The translations under genes and the position numbers were made by a program. DNA of 31,938 bases from Rhizophagus sp. LPA8_4_AMF (taxonomy: Eukaryota > Glomeromycota > Glomeromycetes > Glomerales > Glomeraceae): NCBI GenBank assembly GCA_021464525.1, contig JADRCO010000518.1:1-31938 (forward strand), given 5' to 3'. Below are positions 9,493 through 19,856 of the stretch, one piece after another. The notes beneath the pieces are model-generated. The model ran no database searches. It worked only from the letters and a program-made list of their open reading frames with translations, and had not been told where the DNA came from. Position 1 is the stretch's first letter. The number at the start of each line of letters is the position of its first letter.

Positions 9493-11115
9493 TTAATTTT
9501 TTTTTATAAACTTATACATGTTAATCAGTGAGTCATAGTAATTTTGCACTCTAATATTATATAACCCAAATTCCTCCACTTCATCTTTCAATGAAAACAA
9601 TTCCTTATGGTGATTTCCATAGGTCCCATCATCTGATATACTTTCAAAGGAATTTATAAAAGCCAAATACTTAATTCTTTTCTTTTTCATAATATATTCT
9701 TTTATATAGGGTAAAATATCTTGACCATCCGTATTATTGATCAACAATTTCTCAATAAAAGTATCTTGAGAACTTATTAGAAATATTTCAAAATCACTTG
9801 CTTTAATGGGAAGATTTAAATCTAAATATTCTAATCTAGAAGGAAGGGCTTGTCCTAAGTTTTGTAATATAATTGAATTACATTCATTATTATCATTTGA
9901 TACTACTAGATCATCATCAATTACATTGATTGAAAGATAATTAAGACTTTGCTTAATATTTTGAATTAAATTGAATACAAGATAAATAATCTGTCTTTCA
10001 ACTCCATATGTACGAAGAAATTTGATACTATTTTTACAATATTTTATAATTGATTCAATTATTTGTTGTTTTAATGATAAACTATAATTAAGACCAAATC
10101 TACACCCGAAGTTTTCTAAATAACTACCAGATTTTTGCAATAACAATAATAATGACTCGTCAATTTGTGATCTCCCATTTATAAATAAAGATTTTAATTT
10201 AAATGGTTTAGTTAAACTAATAATTTGCTGAATAATACTAGTATTTAGAAAAAGACAATAAATGATATGAACAGATTCCAAAACATTTAATTGTTCAAAT
10301 ATTTTATCCAAATTGACTATACCTTTAAAATTAACGCGATATAATATGATAGTACTTAAAGTGTTTGAACAATTATAATCTTTCGTTAATAACAATGATT
10401 GATATAAAGGAATACTACCATAACTTAATAAAATTTTTTTAAGATTTTGATGTGAATTGATTACTTGTGATATACGATTTTTAATTAACGTATAACTATT
10501 ACTGGTATATACAGGAGAACTACCAATATAAAGGTTTAAATTTCTAACATTTTGGATAAAGTTTTGATTTTGTAAAATTGATTCAAAAATATCATCATAG
10601 TAAGAATTCCAATTAGTATAAAAAGTGAAGATCTCAATGTCAAGAGTATGTAAACTTACTTCATTATCAATAAACATTTTAAATAATGACATTTGAATTA
10701 ACCTTCTAAAATTAGATACTGAATTATAATTTCTATCTTCAGGTTTTAAAGTTCTAACAGCATTTTTAGACCACTTTTCAATGGAAGAAATAATTCTCCA
10801 TGTATTCAAATATTTTATAAAACTAGGATAATTGAAAAGTGTATTTGAATGAAATAAATTACTATCTTTAATTCTATATTCATTTAATTTTGTTTTTAAA
10901 TCACCATCTAAATTATATAGGTAAATTCCAATAAAGTTATAATTTCCAGTAGGGATTGAAAATGGATTTTCCCATAATAATGGAATCGCTAAACGACACC
11001 ATAATCTGTTCACTAAAATACATGAATGTAAAGTTGAAAAATCATTCTGAAAATGTTTTATAATATCATATGCTAGTTCGGGTAAATCTCCTGAAAATAT
11101 TTTTGGACAAGACAT
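9493..11115 (-). CDS. F-box/LRR protein, probable SCF ubiquitin ligase adaptor
   Basis: Intact single-exon frame of 540 residues. The start is the ATG at 11113-11115 because MSCPKIFSGDLPEL aligns with the starts of its paralogs. Residues about 8-50 form an F-box: LPEL near its start, an Ile/Leu-rich helix, then the hallmark CILVNRLWCRLAIPLLW. F-boxes bind Skp1 and bring targets to a Cullin-1 ubiquitin ligase in cytoplasm or nucleus. Residues about 185-480 show irregular LRR-like units, for example NVRNLNLYIG, HQNLKKILLSY, LNVLESVHIIYC, KPFKLKSLFI and RLEYLDLNL, the likely substrate-binding surface. There is no signal peptide or membrane segment. It is the intact twin of the broken copy at 6370-7274. 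Targets cannot be told from sequence. Confidence 0.9.
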   Translation of the reverse strand: MSCPKIFSGDLPELAYDIIKHFQNDFSTLHSCILVNRLWCRLAIPLLWENPFSIPTGNYNFIGIYLYNLDGDLKTKLNEYRIKDSNLFHSNTLFNYPSFIKYLNTWRIISSIEKWSKNAVRTLKPEDRNYNSVSNFRRLIQMSLFKMFIDNEVSLHTLDIEIFTFYTNWNSYYDDIFESILQNQNFIQNVRNLNLYIGSSPVYTSNSYTLIKNRISQVINSHQNLKKILLSYGSIPLYQSLLLTKDYNCSNTLSTIILYRVNFKGIVNLDKIFEQLNVLESVHIIYCLFLNTSIIQQIISLTKPFKLKSLFINGRSQIDESLLLLLQKSGSYLENFGCRFGLNYSLSLKQQIIESIIKYCKNSIKFLRTYGVERQIIYLVFNLIQNIKQSLNYLSINVIDDDLVVSNDNNECNSIILQNLGQALPSRLEYLDLNLPIKASDFEIFLISSQDTFIEKLLINNTDGQDILPYIKEYIMKKKRIKYLAFINSFESISDDGTYGNHHKELFSLKDEVEEFGLYNIRVQNYYDSLINMYKFIKKN

Positions 11116-11187
11116 ATTGTAAGCGAAGAGAGAGAAAAAGAGATGTTTGTGATAACTATTGTGTTAACTGGTTAAATTTGTATTAAT

Positions 11188-11220
11188 TTCGGGAATGCCG
11201 ATCCGGAAAAGTCGTACAAT
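11188..11220 (-). promoter_or_regulatory. Array upstream motif, variant copy
   Basis: TTCGGGAATGCCGATCCGG followed by AAAAGTCGTACAAT lies 73-105 bp upstream of the ATG at 11115. It corresponds to the CGGAATGGTGATTTCCGATA plus TTGTCGTACAAT motif of the gene at 15085-16683, with altered spacing between the CGG and CCG half-sites. The sequence between this motif and the ATG is purine-rich on the plus strand, so the leader is CT-rich. Confidence 0.45.
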
Positions 11221-11569
11221 ATGGTCGTGTAACATTTTAAAAATTAGGCGTAACATTCGTAAAGCTATTATGTCAATCAAAGGTTGATGATCATCATCAC
11301 TCGTGACGAACAACACAACTCCGGGCAAAAGTATAATTGGTTAAAGTTAGCTTTAATAGTAAATATATTAATTTCCTAAAATGATTTTTTTTATACATTT
11401 ACCATACTGTACTTATTAAATCAAACTTTCACATTGTCCTTAAATCTATCTAACCCTTTTAATTTTTTTGACAATAGCATTTTTTATCTAATAGAGACAA
11501 TTATCTTACTTTATATTATGATTATTTATTCCAAACAAAAATCTTGAAAATTCAAAAAAAAAAAAATTC

Positions 11570-12190
11570 TACTACTGATGATAACATCTCCTATTCTTTA
11601 TATAGCCTTCTATGTTAAATAGATTTGCAATTTATTACATTAAGTACAGTTTTTCAAAATTGCCCAGCCAATGTAACAATATAGCTCTCTATACTTTTCT
11701 GCTCTTTTTGTTTCAACTTTCATTCGTCCTGATTCATGTCACAATTTAATAATACATTATTGGATGAATTTATAGTTCAATTGGCAGTGTTGGATATATA
11801 CATGTATAGATACTAAAGGGACTCGCTCAAAGTACTGAAACTCAAAATCCTAGCAACACATTATTAAGACATCCTAAATCCCGAATCCTGAGTTGTTATA
11901 ATTCGAATTTCGTGATTCTGAAAGTTACAATGCTGACATTTTATAATCATAGACCTGGAAGGTAAATATTAAAATGAAAAATCCTAATTATATTATTAAT
12001 TTTTTTTACTAAAATTTTTTATCTGAATTTTAGAGATAATGCATTATATCACAGTATTTATTATTTTGAAATTGATATTTTAAAAGAGTGAAATTAGAAA
12101 TTTTATTAATGAAAATTAATAATTACATTTGTAATTTCATATTCAATAAAATAAATAAAAGTAAAATTACAAGGGAATGTTGTGTACTTT
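11570..12190. repeat. Duplicated upstream block, copy B (pairs with 8330-8890)
   Basis: Same order of blocks as copy A; homology fades just after GGGAATGTTGTGTA at about 12175-12188. No coding frame. A TAGTTCAATTGGCAGTG word and a TAATTCGAATTTC word about 130 bp later resemble tRNA-type A and B boxes, but they are too far apart for a plain tRNA. Confidence 0.65.
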
Positions 12191-12249
12191 CAACCAATAT
12201 ACAAGATTAATTTCTTCTAATCATATATTAAAAATGTTGTTGCATGATC

Positions 12250-12932
12250 TATAGTTATAGGCGAAACCAAAAATCCAAAGTCGAAACGTTTCGTCTTTCA
12301 AGAAGTAAATTCCGAAATTTTTTGAAAGGTTATTACCAAGGCGAAATTGCTGAAACTCACCGATATTGGCGAACCTATCGAAACCTTTTTGATCATGTGA
12401 AATAATAAATTAACCAATGGAACCGGATTTAAAAATCACGTGATGTCGATCATTTTGCGATATTTTCTTGGAATTTAAAGATTAAAAATAAATTTTATAA
12501 CCTCAGTTCTGTCTCATATCTTAAAAATAAAATTAAAAATAAAAAAAACTAAAAATTATTTTGCGTAATTCCACAAAATTTATTCAACTTATTAAAATTT
12601 AATGTTTTCATAATGAAAATTGAAAAAATTTTTGCGATTAATGGTTAATTTCAGGTTAATGATCGACAAATAAATTATTACATAGAATTATATGATATCG
12701 ACATTAAAATTGCATGCAAATTCGCCTGCATTATCTGCATTACCACCATTCAAGGGCTAGTTAAATAATTTAACAAGTAAGAAGTTTTTTGCAGGCTTTG
12801 TTAATTTCGATAACTTTGACATGTTTCGGTAGTTTTGAGGATTTCAGAAATTTAAAAATCTGGCGAAACTTAATTTCGCCAAATCTCAAAATCAACTCCT
12901 GGCGAAACTCATTGATTTCGCCCACAACACTA
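12250..12932. mobile_element. hAT-type non-autonomous element, 683 bp
   Basis: Flanked by the 8-bp near-duplication GCATGATC (12242-12249) and GCATGATT (12933-12940). Ends are inverted repeats: left TATAGTTATAGGCGAAA, right read inward TAGTGTTGTGGGCGAAA. Sub-terminal GGCGAAA and TTTCGCC words are repeated in both orientations. An 8-bp duplication with TA-G-GTTG-like ends is the hAT pattern. No transposase frame is present. One mismatch in the duplication and four in the ends indicate moderate age. Confidence 0.75.
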
Positions 12933-13320
12933 GCATGATTATAATACGATAACCCAACATTGTAACAAATGTTGAAAATTGATCAGATTTCAAAAATAAA
13001 ATACAACCGCAAATCCAACTGAAGTTTATAAAGTAACTCAGTATACATATGAAAATTTTTATTTTTCTTGATAAAGAATCGTATCATTTATATACTACTG
13101 TAAATGACAAATAACTAGGGAAACGGTAACCGTTGTGAAGTCCTGAACAAACAATTTTTTTTTTAATATCAAGTGATCACATTTTATTCACAGACCAATA
13201 GGAAAAATTGGGTTTAAATTACATTTTAGTTTTCAATAAATTTTTGACATCATAATAGCTTTATATTGTGTTAAATTGCCCTGTAAAAAATGTTGATCCG
13301 TGTTTATATTTCCATGTATT

Positions 13321-13417
13321 TTCCGTGAATGTATCATTTTCATGGAGTTTATATTCTTAAATCATGGAAATTTTCGAGAAATAATGGAAATATTCGGATA
13401 AAGATTTTTTATAGGGT
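13321..13417. repeat. Dispersed repeat, copy 1 (pairs with 17212-17268)
   Basis: TTCCGTGAATGTATCATTTT then CATGGAGTTTATA, later CGGATAAAGATTTTTTATAG. The second copy near 17212 has the same three blocks with a shorter middle. Class unknown. Confidence 0.5.
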
Positions 13418-14404
13418 TGTAATTTTACTAAAAACTAAATTACAAAAGAAAAATAAAAATAGGAAAAGAGAATTAACGACTACTCTATTCCTATTTACAG
13501 AAACATGTAAAGTATCTAGCCTGCTAAATAAAAAAGGTAGAGAAAAAAAAAAAGTTAACGAACCATCTTATCTCCCATAAAACATACAAACTCTATTATA
13601 AAATAAAAAATAAATATAATAAAACATCACTGCTTTCCAAAGAATCTCCATTTCGAATATTCTAAACTTACAAATCACGTTATTTCCAAGGCTCTAAAGA
13701 AATTTACTACAAATCTATTGCAAACATCTAATTATCACAAATCAAAAAGCATAAGAAAAGAAGGAAACTTAAAGTCAAAAGAATTAGAATGGAATTGAGC
13801 AAAATGAAAAACGGAAAATTGTCTAGTATTATTATGAAGGGTCTAGTCAAACAGCTAAAGATATAAAAATATTAGAGATAAATAGAAACGAAATGGGAAA
13901 GAAAATAAACCATTTATACGCAACCATAGAAAACACAAAAAAAAATGTAAACATACCTATCAATTTGAATTCTAGGAATAAAATTGACAAAAAATAACAA
14001 CTGAATGCAAAATACTTGCGCCTTAAAAAGCTCAACTGAAACCTAGAAATAATGAAAAGAGAGCTAATTTTGCTAGATGAATAAACAAAATGAAAAATGC
14101 AAAAAAATGCCAACGTACTTATCTGCTGCTGTTAAGAGTTTAACTGTAACCTAAAGAATAAAAAGTAAGTTGGTGGCTGAACGAAATAGAGAGTTACTTT
14201 TCTGTAATAAATAACAAATAAACGCATTTTTTTTTTTAAATTTACAACTTATTATAAACCTTTTGATAATCAAATTTTTTTTTGTTTGCATACGTGTATA
14301 AATAAATCGGTATAGTTGCCATACATGGCCATACATCACATACCATATATACAGTCCACATTTTACTTGTTATTATATATTCTTATTGTATCTCTTTCTT
14401 GGGT

Positions 14405-14645
14405 TTGCATTTAAGAAAGACGGTGTTCCTATAAATGAAGAAAAAAGAAATGTTTCATTAGAAGCATTTTTTAGTTAAAAAATTTCCCCTATCATTTACC
14501 TCATGTCCAAGTCTAATGACGTCCCTATAAAAAGAAAAAAAAAAGGCTTGTTAGAAACATTTCTTAATTAAAGAAAACTTTACTAAAATCAATTTACTTT
14601 GGGGCTGCGTCTAGGAAAGTCAATGTTTCTATAACAGATAAGAAA
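14405..14645. repeat. Degenerate tandem repeat, about three units of 100 bp
   Basis: Three landmarks recur at near-even spacing: GTGTTCCTATAAA (14423-14435), GACGTCCCTATAAA (14518-14531) and AATGTTTCTATAAC (14622-14634). Each is followed by an AAGAAAA-rich run and, in the first two units, by TTAGAAGCATTTTTTAGTT or TTAGAAACATTTCTTAATT. The units are strongly diverged. Confidence 0.5.
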
Positions 14646-15084
14646 AATTATTTCTTTGTTTTGATAATGACGTAGTACGAAATTCGCTATAATTCTTTTT
14701 TTAAAAAAAATACATATATCAAAGAAAAAAATCAACAGACCGGGTTTTTTGCTTTATCGAAAAATTGAGAACGTGACGTATGCACATACATTACATGCAT
14801 CAACTCACAGGACAAGCAGACGGAAACGAGACATTTTGTACTTCTACAGCTAGAACATGTATAGTCCTTCGCTACTAATAAAGTATATTAATAGAAATTA
14901 CTAGGCATGTATTCAAATCATTTATGATATATCAGATCATTACTGTATCAACCAAATAATAAAGCTATTCAATGAAAAATAATAAATAAATAAACAATAT
15001 AGGATAAATAATATTATAAAGCAGCTTTATTTATAAAGATGAATGTTCATATGTGATATTTATATAATATAACTTAATAAATAA

Positions 15085-16683
15085 TTAATCAAGATTCTTA
15101 ATAAATTGGTAAATATCAATAGATAAATCACTATCTCTTTCAGCAATATATGACTCAAATTTCTTCATTTCGTCTTTCAAATCTTCAATCTTAATGTTTC
15201 TAAAATCCAAATAGTACTTGGTTCTTTTATCCATAATATATTCTTTTATGTAAGGTGAATCAACACCATAATCTTGTACATTATTAATAATTGATAATTT
15301 CTTAATAACAGTATTTTGAGAATTATTTTTGAATACTTCAAAATCACTTACTCTAATGTAAAGGATTAAATTTAAATATTCTAGTTTAGGAGGAAGGATC
15401 TGTCCTAAATTTCGTAATAAAATTGAACTACTATTATCTAATAGAGAAGTTTCACTGGCTTCAATTGTAAGATAATTAAGTTTTTGTTTAATATTTTCAA
15501 CTAAATTGAGTACTAAATAAACAATCTCATCTTTAATTCCACAAATATCAAGAAATTTGATATCTTTACAATATTTTATTACTGATTCAAGTATTTGTTG
15601 TTTTAATGGTTTACCAGATCCAAGTTCAAGTTCACTCTCGATATACTTTAAATGCCCGCACCCGAAATTCTCCAAATAACCACCAGATTTTTGTAATAAT
15701 AATGATAATGATTCATCAATTTGTGATAATTCATTTATAAATAAAGATTTTAATTTAAATGGTTTAGTTAAATTAATGATTTGTTGAATAATATCAGTAT
15801 TTAAAGGAGAACAATAAATGATATGAACGGATTCTAGGACATTTAATTGTTCAAATGCTTTATCTAGATTGGTTATAGCTTTAAAATTAACGCAAAATAA
15901 TATAATTGTATTTAGGGTATTTAAACAATTAGAACTTTTTGATAACAATAATGATTGATACAAAGGAAAATTATCATAACTTAATAAAATTTTTTTAAGA
16001 TTTTGGTGTAAATTAATTATTTGTAATACGCGTTTAATTAACGTATCTTTGTTATTCTTGGGAGATGATAAACCATGAGTTCTACCATTATAAAGTTTTA
16101 AATATCTAATATTACGGATGAAATTTGTATTTTGTAAAATTAACTCAAGAATAGCACCAAAATAAGAGATATAATTACTATCGGTGAAATCAACGACAAG
16201 AGTATGTAAATTTACTTCATTTTCAATAAATATCTTTAATAGTGAAGTATGAACTAATTTTATAAATTCAGTATCTAAATTTACAGATATGGTTTTTATA
16301 AAATATCGTTTTCTTGGTTTCAAAGTTTTAACGGAAACTTCGATCCATTTCTCAACAGAAGAAATAAATTCTTGTGTATTCAAATATTTTATGAAACTAG
16401 GATAATTGAAAAGGGTAGTCGAAGGTAATAATTTACTAATTCCATATCCATTTAATTTTGTTTTTAAATTTCCATTTAAATTATGTAAGTATATTCCAGT
16501 AAAGTTATAATTTCCGGTAGAAATTGAAAAGGGGTTTTCCCATAACAATGGCATAACTGAACGGCACCAAAATCTGTTAACTAAGATACATGAATATAAA
16601 GTTGTGAAATCATTACGAAGAAATTTGAAAACATCGTATGTTAATTCGGGTAATTCTCCTAAAAATATTTTTGAACAAGACAT
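15085..16683 (-). CDS. F-box/LRR protein, probable SCF ubiquitin ligase adaptor
   Basis: Intact single-exon frame of 532 residues; start ATG at 16681-16683, giving MSCSKIFLGELPEL, which matches the paralog starts. F-box at about 8-50 with LPELTYDVFKFLRND and CILVNRFWCRSVMPLLW. The body holds LRR-like units including NIRYLKLYNG, HQNLKKILLSY, LNVLESVHIIYC, KPFKLKSLFINE, YLENFGCGHL and KLEYLNLILYI. Compared with 9493-11115 the middle segment (residues about 110-190) and the piece around YIESELELGSGKPLKQQ are the most divergent. No transit peptide or membrane helix. Upstream it has the best-preserved copy of the shared motif and no inserted transposon, and downstream an undisturbed 3' flank, so it is the best reference for the ancestral unit. 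Confidence 0.9.
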   Translation of the reverse strand: MSCSKIFLGELPELTYDVFKFLRNDFTTLYSCILVNRFWCRSVMPLLWENPFSISTGNYNFTGIYLHNLNGNLKTKLNGYGISKLLPSTTLFNYPSFIKYLNTQEFISSVEKWIEVSVKTLKPRKRYFIKTISVNLDTEFIKLVHTSLLKIFIENEVNLHTLVVDFTDSNYISYFGAILELILQNTNFIRNIRYLKLYNGRTHGLSSPKNNKDTLIKRVLQIINLHQNLKKILLSYDNFPLYQSLLLSKSSNCLNTLNTIILFCVNFKAITNLDKAFEQLNVLESVHIIYCSPLNTDIIQQIINLTKPFKLKSLFINELSQIDESLSLLLQKSGGYLENFGCGHLKYIESELELGSGKPLKQQILESVIKYCKDIKFLDICGIKDEIVYLVLNLVENIKQKLNYLTIEASETSLLDNSSSILLRNLGQILPPKLEYLNLILYIRVSDFEVFKNNSQNTVIKKLSIINNVQDYGVDSPYIKEYIMDKRTKYYLDFRNIKIEDLKDEMKKFESYIAERDSDLSIDIYQFIKNLD

Positions 16684-16755
16684 CGTAGAGGAAAAAAAGA
16701 AAAAAAGAAAGGTATTTGTGTATCACATTTCACGACCGGATAAATTATATTAATT

Positions 16756-16790
16756 TTCGGAATGGTGATTTCCGATATTGTCGTACAATT
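16756..16790 (-). promoter_or_regulatory. Array upstream motif, reference copy
   Basis: TTCGGAATGGTGATTTCCG then ATATTGTCGTACAATT, 73-107 bp upstream of the ATG. CGGAA and TTCCG form an inverted pair around a short spacer, the kind of half-site arrangement bound by fungal Zn2Cys6 regulators. That link is inference; what is seen is conservation of the block upstream of five array members. Confidence 0.5.
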
Positions 16791-16850
16791 CGACAATTCG
16801 TGCTAATTAATTGTGTGTAACGTGTTTAATAATTTGCATACCAACAGTTT

Positions 16851-16880
16851 AATTCCGGTCAAAATTATATTTGACCAGAA
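16851..16880 (-). promoter_or_regulatory. Upstream inverted repeat CCGGTCAAA / TTTGACCAG
   Basis: TTCCGGTCAAAATTAT followed by ATTTGACCAGAA can form a hairpin. The same block follows the upstream region of the 21666-23225 gene at about 23648-23678, where a MITE has split it from the rest. Half of it is also present near 27208-27226 and 30300-30316. Confidence 0.4.
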
Positions 16881-17211
16881 TCAAAAAAACCGTTTTACAT
16901 TTTATTAATTAAATCAAATTTGCAATTTTCTCAAATATTATCTGGACAACAGCCTTCTGAATTAGGAGAAATTTATTCTACATATAAATTTACATATTTG
17001 GTTGACTTCATTTTCAATTATAAGTTTTGAAATCAAAAAATTTCGGGTTAATAGGGATAATATTGTCACCATCAATTCAATAAGCTGATTTACTTTTTCC
17101 CAATAAAAAATTTATTCCATGTTTTTTTATTCCATGTTATTGCCACAAATGTATCATATTAGCAGAATTTATAGCCTCAAAACATGAAATTACTTAGGGG
17201 TTTGGTTATTT

Positions 17212-17268
17212 TTCCGTAAAGGTATCATATTCATGGAGTTTATACGGATAAAATTTTTTACAGGTTTT
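17212..17268. repeat. Dispersed repeat, copy 2 (pairs with 13321-13417)
   Basis: TTCCGTAAAGGTATCATATT then CATGGAGTTTATA, CGGATAAAATTTTTTACAGG. It sits directly before the fold-back at 17298. Confidence 0.5.
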
Positions 17269-17297
17269 AAGATCCTCTTTGTTAAATACATACATAT

Positions 17298-17420
17298 TAT
17301 TGGATGGGGAGTAGCTATATCGGCCACAGGATCGAATGATTGGATGAAAATGGGTCACGTAGTGGCCATTTTCACCAATCAATGAAGGGTATTGTGACCG
17401 ATATAGCCCTACATCCAATA
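17298..17420. mobile_element. Fold-back element, 123 bp, arms of about 55 bp
   Basis: TATTGGATGGGGAGTAGCTA plus TATCGGCCAC on the left pairs with the right arm, read inward TATTGGATGTAGGGCTATAT then CGGTCAC. Pairing resumes at GATTGGATGAAAATGG against GATTGGTGAAAATGG, around a centre with GTCACGTAGTGGC. No clear target duplication was found, so the class is open. The minus-strand frame over 17206-17451 lies across it and is not a gene. Confidence 0.65.
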
Positions 17421-18469
17421 AAAGTGTTATCGTTCTGACGCTTTTGATCATGCATCAATTATAACATCATAAATAAAACTTTATATTAACTTACTGTAAA
17501 TTCCATTTTTATACTATTTTTAAATCCACTTTTAAATCCACTTTATAAGCTTTATTTAAACTTTTCCTATAAAAATTTTCATTTTCACTGTTTTTATTTA
17601 CTCCACCTCATTATATCAATTATGTATAACGATCTATGAAAATCCGCATGATCCTATTGGGCTGAACGATAACAATAAATATAATTATGAATAAATTCTA
17701 TATACATGATATTTTGATCATCATCAATTAAGAAATACCGGATAATGAATATTATTCGATTGACCTATAAATTACTGAATATAAAAATTTTTTGGATGAA
17801 AATTTCTTTTCTCCATAGGAATGATAATTATTACAGAGTATTTGGCCATTATTTATACTTCATTGAAAGAATTATAATTTGTTATACTAAGTCTTTTTTT
17901 TTTGAAGAATGAAGAGTCAATATCTCAAAGATTGTAGTTGATCAGTTTATAAAGGAAGGCATCAATATTTAATAATAATTTAGAAATATTAATATTCTTT
18001 TACAAATAAAGTTTTTTATAAATTTACTTATTATATTTTGAAATTGCTGAAATATTTTTATTATTCATGACAGATGATCCAAAAACTGATTCAATAATAT
18101 GAACAAATACGAATTCTTTAAAATTGTGGATCGATATGTCACAAACTTACACAAATTGATATGTCTAATTTTCTATTATACAATGCGATTTTAGATTAAT
18201 TGTAGTGTGGATGTATAAATTTTAGCATCTATTAAACGGATCACGTAAGTGAATGACAGAAGGAGCTCAATATATAGAAAAAAATTTCAACTAGGGTTTA
18301 CAGAGTAGTCAATCTTTTAACAATTGTACTACGCTTATCAAGTGAGTTTAATAAAGAAGGTTTAGAAAAAAATTAATGGACTAGCTGTCGCTAGTGATAA
18401 AATTAACACGAAAAATGGATCCAATCATAATAATAAATTATTTTTGATCAAAAAGGCTGTTATTCAGAT
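17421..18469. other. AT-rich spacer, no gene seen
   Basis: No open frame worth calling. A short hairpin ACTAGC-TGTC-GCTAGT lies at 18380-18395; otherwise unremarkable. Confidence 0.4.
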
Positions 18470-18477
18470 AGTACTAC

Positions 18478-19121
18478 TAGGGATTGGAATCGATTCTACT
18501 AAAATTGAATCTATCGAAAGTCGATAAGAATCGATTTTCAATCGATTATCGAAAAAAAATCGAATCTGTTATGTTTGTGATAAGTTTTTCCAAGTTCAGA
18601 GATTCAGCACGATTACCAGTAATGTAACCCTTAGATAAATAGCTTGACCTAAAAAAGTAATATAAAATAATCAGTTTATAATGAGTAAAATAAATTTAAA
18701 TTCTGGCCGGCATTATGAATTTGGCCCGAATTATGCTATTGTATAAATTCTAAATTTTGAAAAAAGTAAAAAATTTTTTTTTGACAAATGAACGCAATAA
18801 ATGTATTAACAAGTATAAAACTACAAAAAAATAAAAAATAATTAAATATCATAATAATAAATATAAAATATAAACGTAAATGCATATATATACACATAAA
18901 ATTATAGTAATGTTACAGTAAAAGATTCGATTTTTCATTAAAATCGGGATCATTAAAATCACAACGTCTCAAATGTTGTGATTTTCATAGTGCATAAATC
19001 GATTAGAATTGATTAATCGAAATCAAAAATCGTATCTTTGAATTGAATCTTGAGATTCGATTAATCGCGATTAATCGATTCTAGAATCGATTCTTCAAAT
19101 GGAAATCGATTCCAATCCCTA
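18478..19121. mobile_element. hAT-type MITE, 644 bp, perfect 8-bp target duplication
   Basis: The ends are exact inverted repeats, TAGGGATTGGAATCGATT on the left and its complement on the right, and the flanks carry a perfect duplication AGTACTAC (18470-18477 and 19122-19129). Sub-terminal ATCGATT and AATCGAT words are stacked in both orientations at each end, typical of hAT transposase binding regions. No transposase frame. The intact duplication and ends make this the youngest-looking insertion in the window. It includes a paired GGCCGGCATTATG / GGCCCGAATTATG motif at about 18707-18736. Confidence 0.9.
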
Positions 19122-19170
19122 AGTACTACGCAAAATCTTGTTTCAAAAATGGTTGACCACCCAGTTCATT

Positions 19171-19480
19171 TTTCTTTTTTGCTCCGAAGATGAATTTTTT
19201 CATACGCAGCCATACGCACGTTATCGGCAGTAATTCTGGGCAAATTTATAATTCCAGCCGGAATTAATAATATCTCCTAATATTGAAATCCATGCATGTC
19301 CTGTGATATCGGATAAAAGTTTGCAAAATTTAAATAATATCTGATATATACATTTATACACTAATTTCCAGATTAGAAAATATTTAATTCCGGCCAGAAT
19401 TATAGAATTACTGCCAATCGGTTATGATTACGTGCGACGTGCGTATGACTGCGTATGAAAAATTCACGAGCAAAAAAGTA
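19171..19480. mobile_element. Long inverted-repeat element, about 310 bp, class unclear
   Basis: Arms of about 95 bp: left 19171-19270 and right 19379-19480. Matching landmarks from the outside in are TTTTTTGCTC, TGAATTTTTTCATACGCAG, CATACGCACGT, GGCAGTAATTCT and ATTCCAGCCGGAATTA (right arm ATTCTGGCCGGAATTA read inward). The right arm has an extra stretch of about 20 bp (CGCACGTAATCATAACCGAT region). Outer boundaries are fuzzy and no target duplication was identified. No coding frame. Confidence 0.65.
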
Positions 19481-19856
19481 AAAACAAAATTTTAACTCTG
19501 CCAACTATAATTCTTACCGGAATTAAGTGATAATGGATCAAATTTGGAGGGGTCGTATGAGTTTCAGACTAATATTACTGCGCATGATCAGTGCCTGCCA
19601 AAAATTTTTATCTATCATTAATCTTCTGGAAGACAAAATTTGAAATAAATTTTAATTTATGGATAAAATGAACTTAAATATTAGGATTTTCTTTTTTTTT
19701 TTTTGACCTTTTACAAATAAATTATCTAATAAATTTGAAAGTTTGACAATATAAAATAATTTAAATCAAAATAAATAGAACAAGATTTTATTTACAAGAT
19801 GACATAAGTTAAGTAACTGTAATTAATTAATTATTCGTGATGCAACAATGAAATTG

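Larger units (their letters stand above)
12941..15084. other. AT-rich spacer with dispersed and degenerate tandem repeats
   Basis: No gene supported. The frames at 13329-13580 (+), 13847-14113 (-) and 14151-14339 (-) are low-complexity Lys/Asn or Phe/Ser sequence without a paralog. It contains the repeat entries below and a perfect 13-bp palindrome AACGGTAACCGTT at 13122-13134. A TTTATT at about 15026-15031 gives AATAAA on the minus strand, about 55 bp past the next gene's stop, a likely polyadenylation signal. Confidence 0.4.

Noticed and set aside
13329..14339. Three small frames between F-box units
   Set aside because: Lys/Asn- or Phe-rich composition dictated by base bias; one overlaps a dispersed repeat.
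17206..17451. 81-residue minus-strand frame
   Set aside because: It lies across the 17298-17420 inverted repeat and a dispersed repeat, so its content is explained by them.
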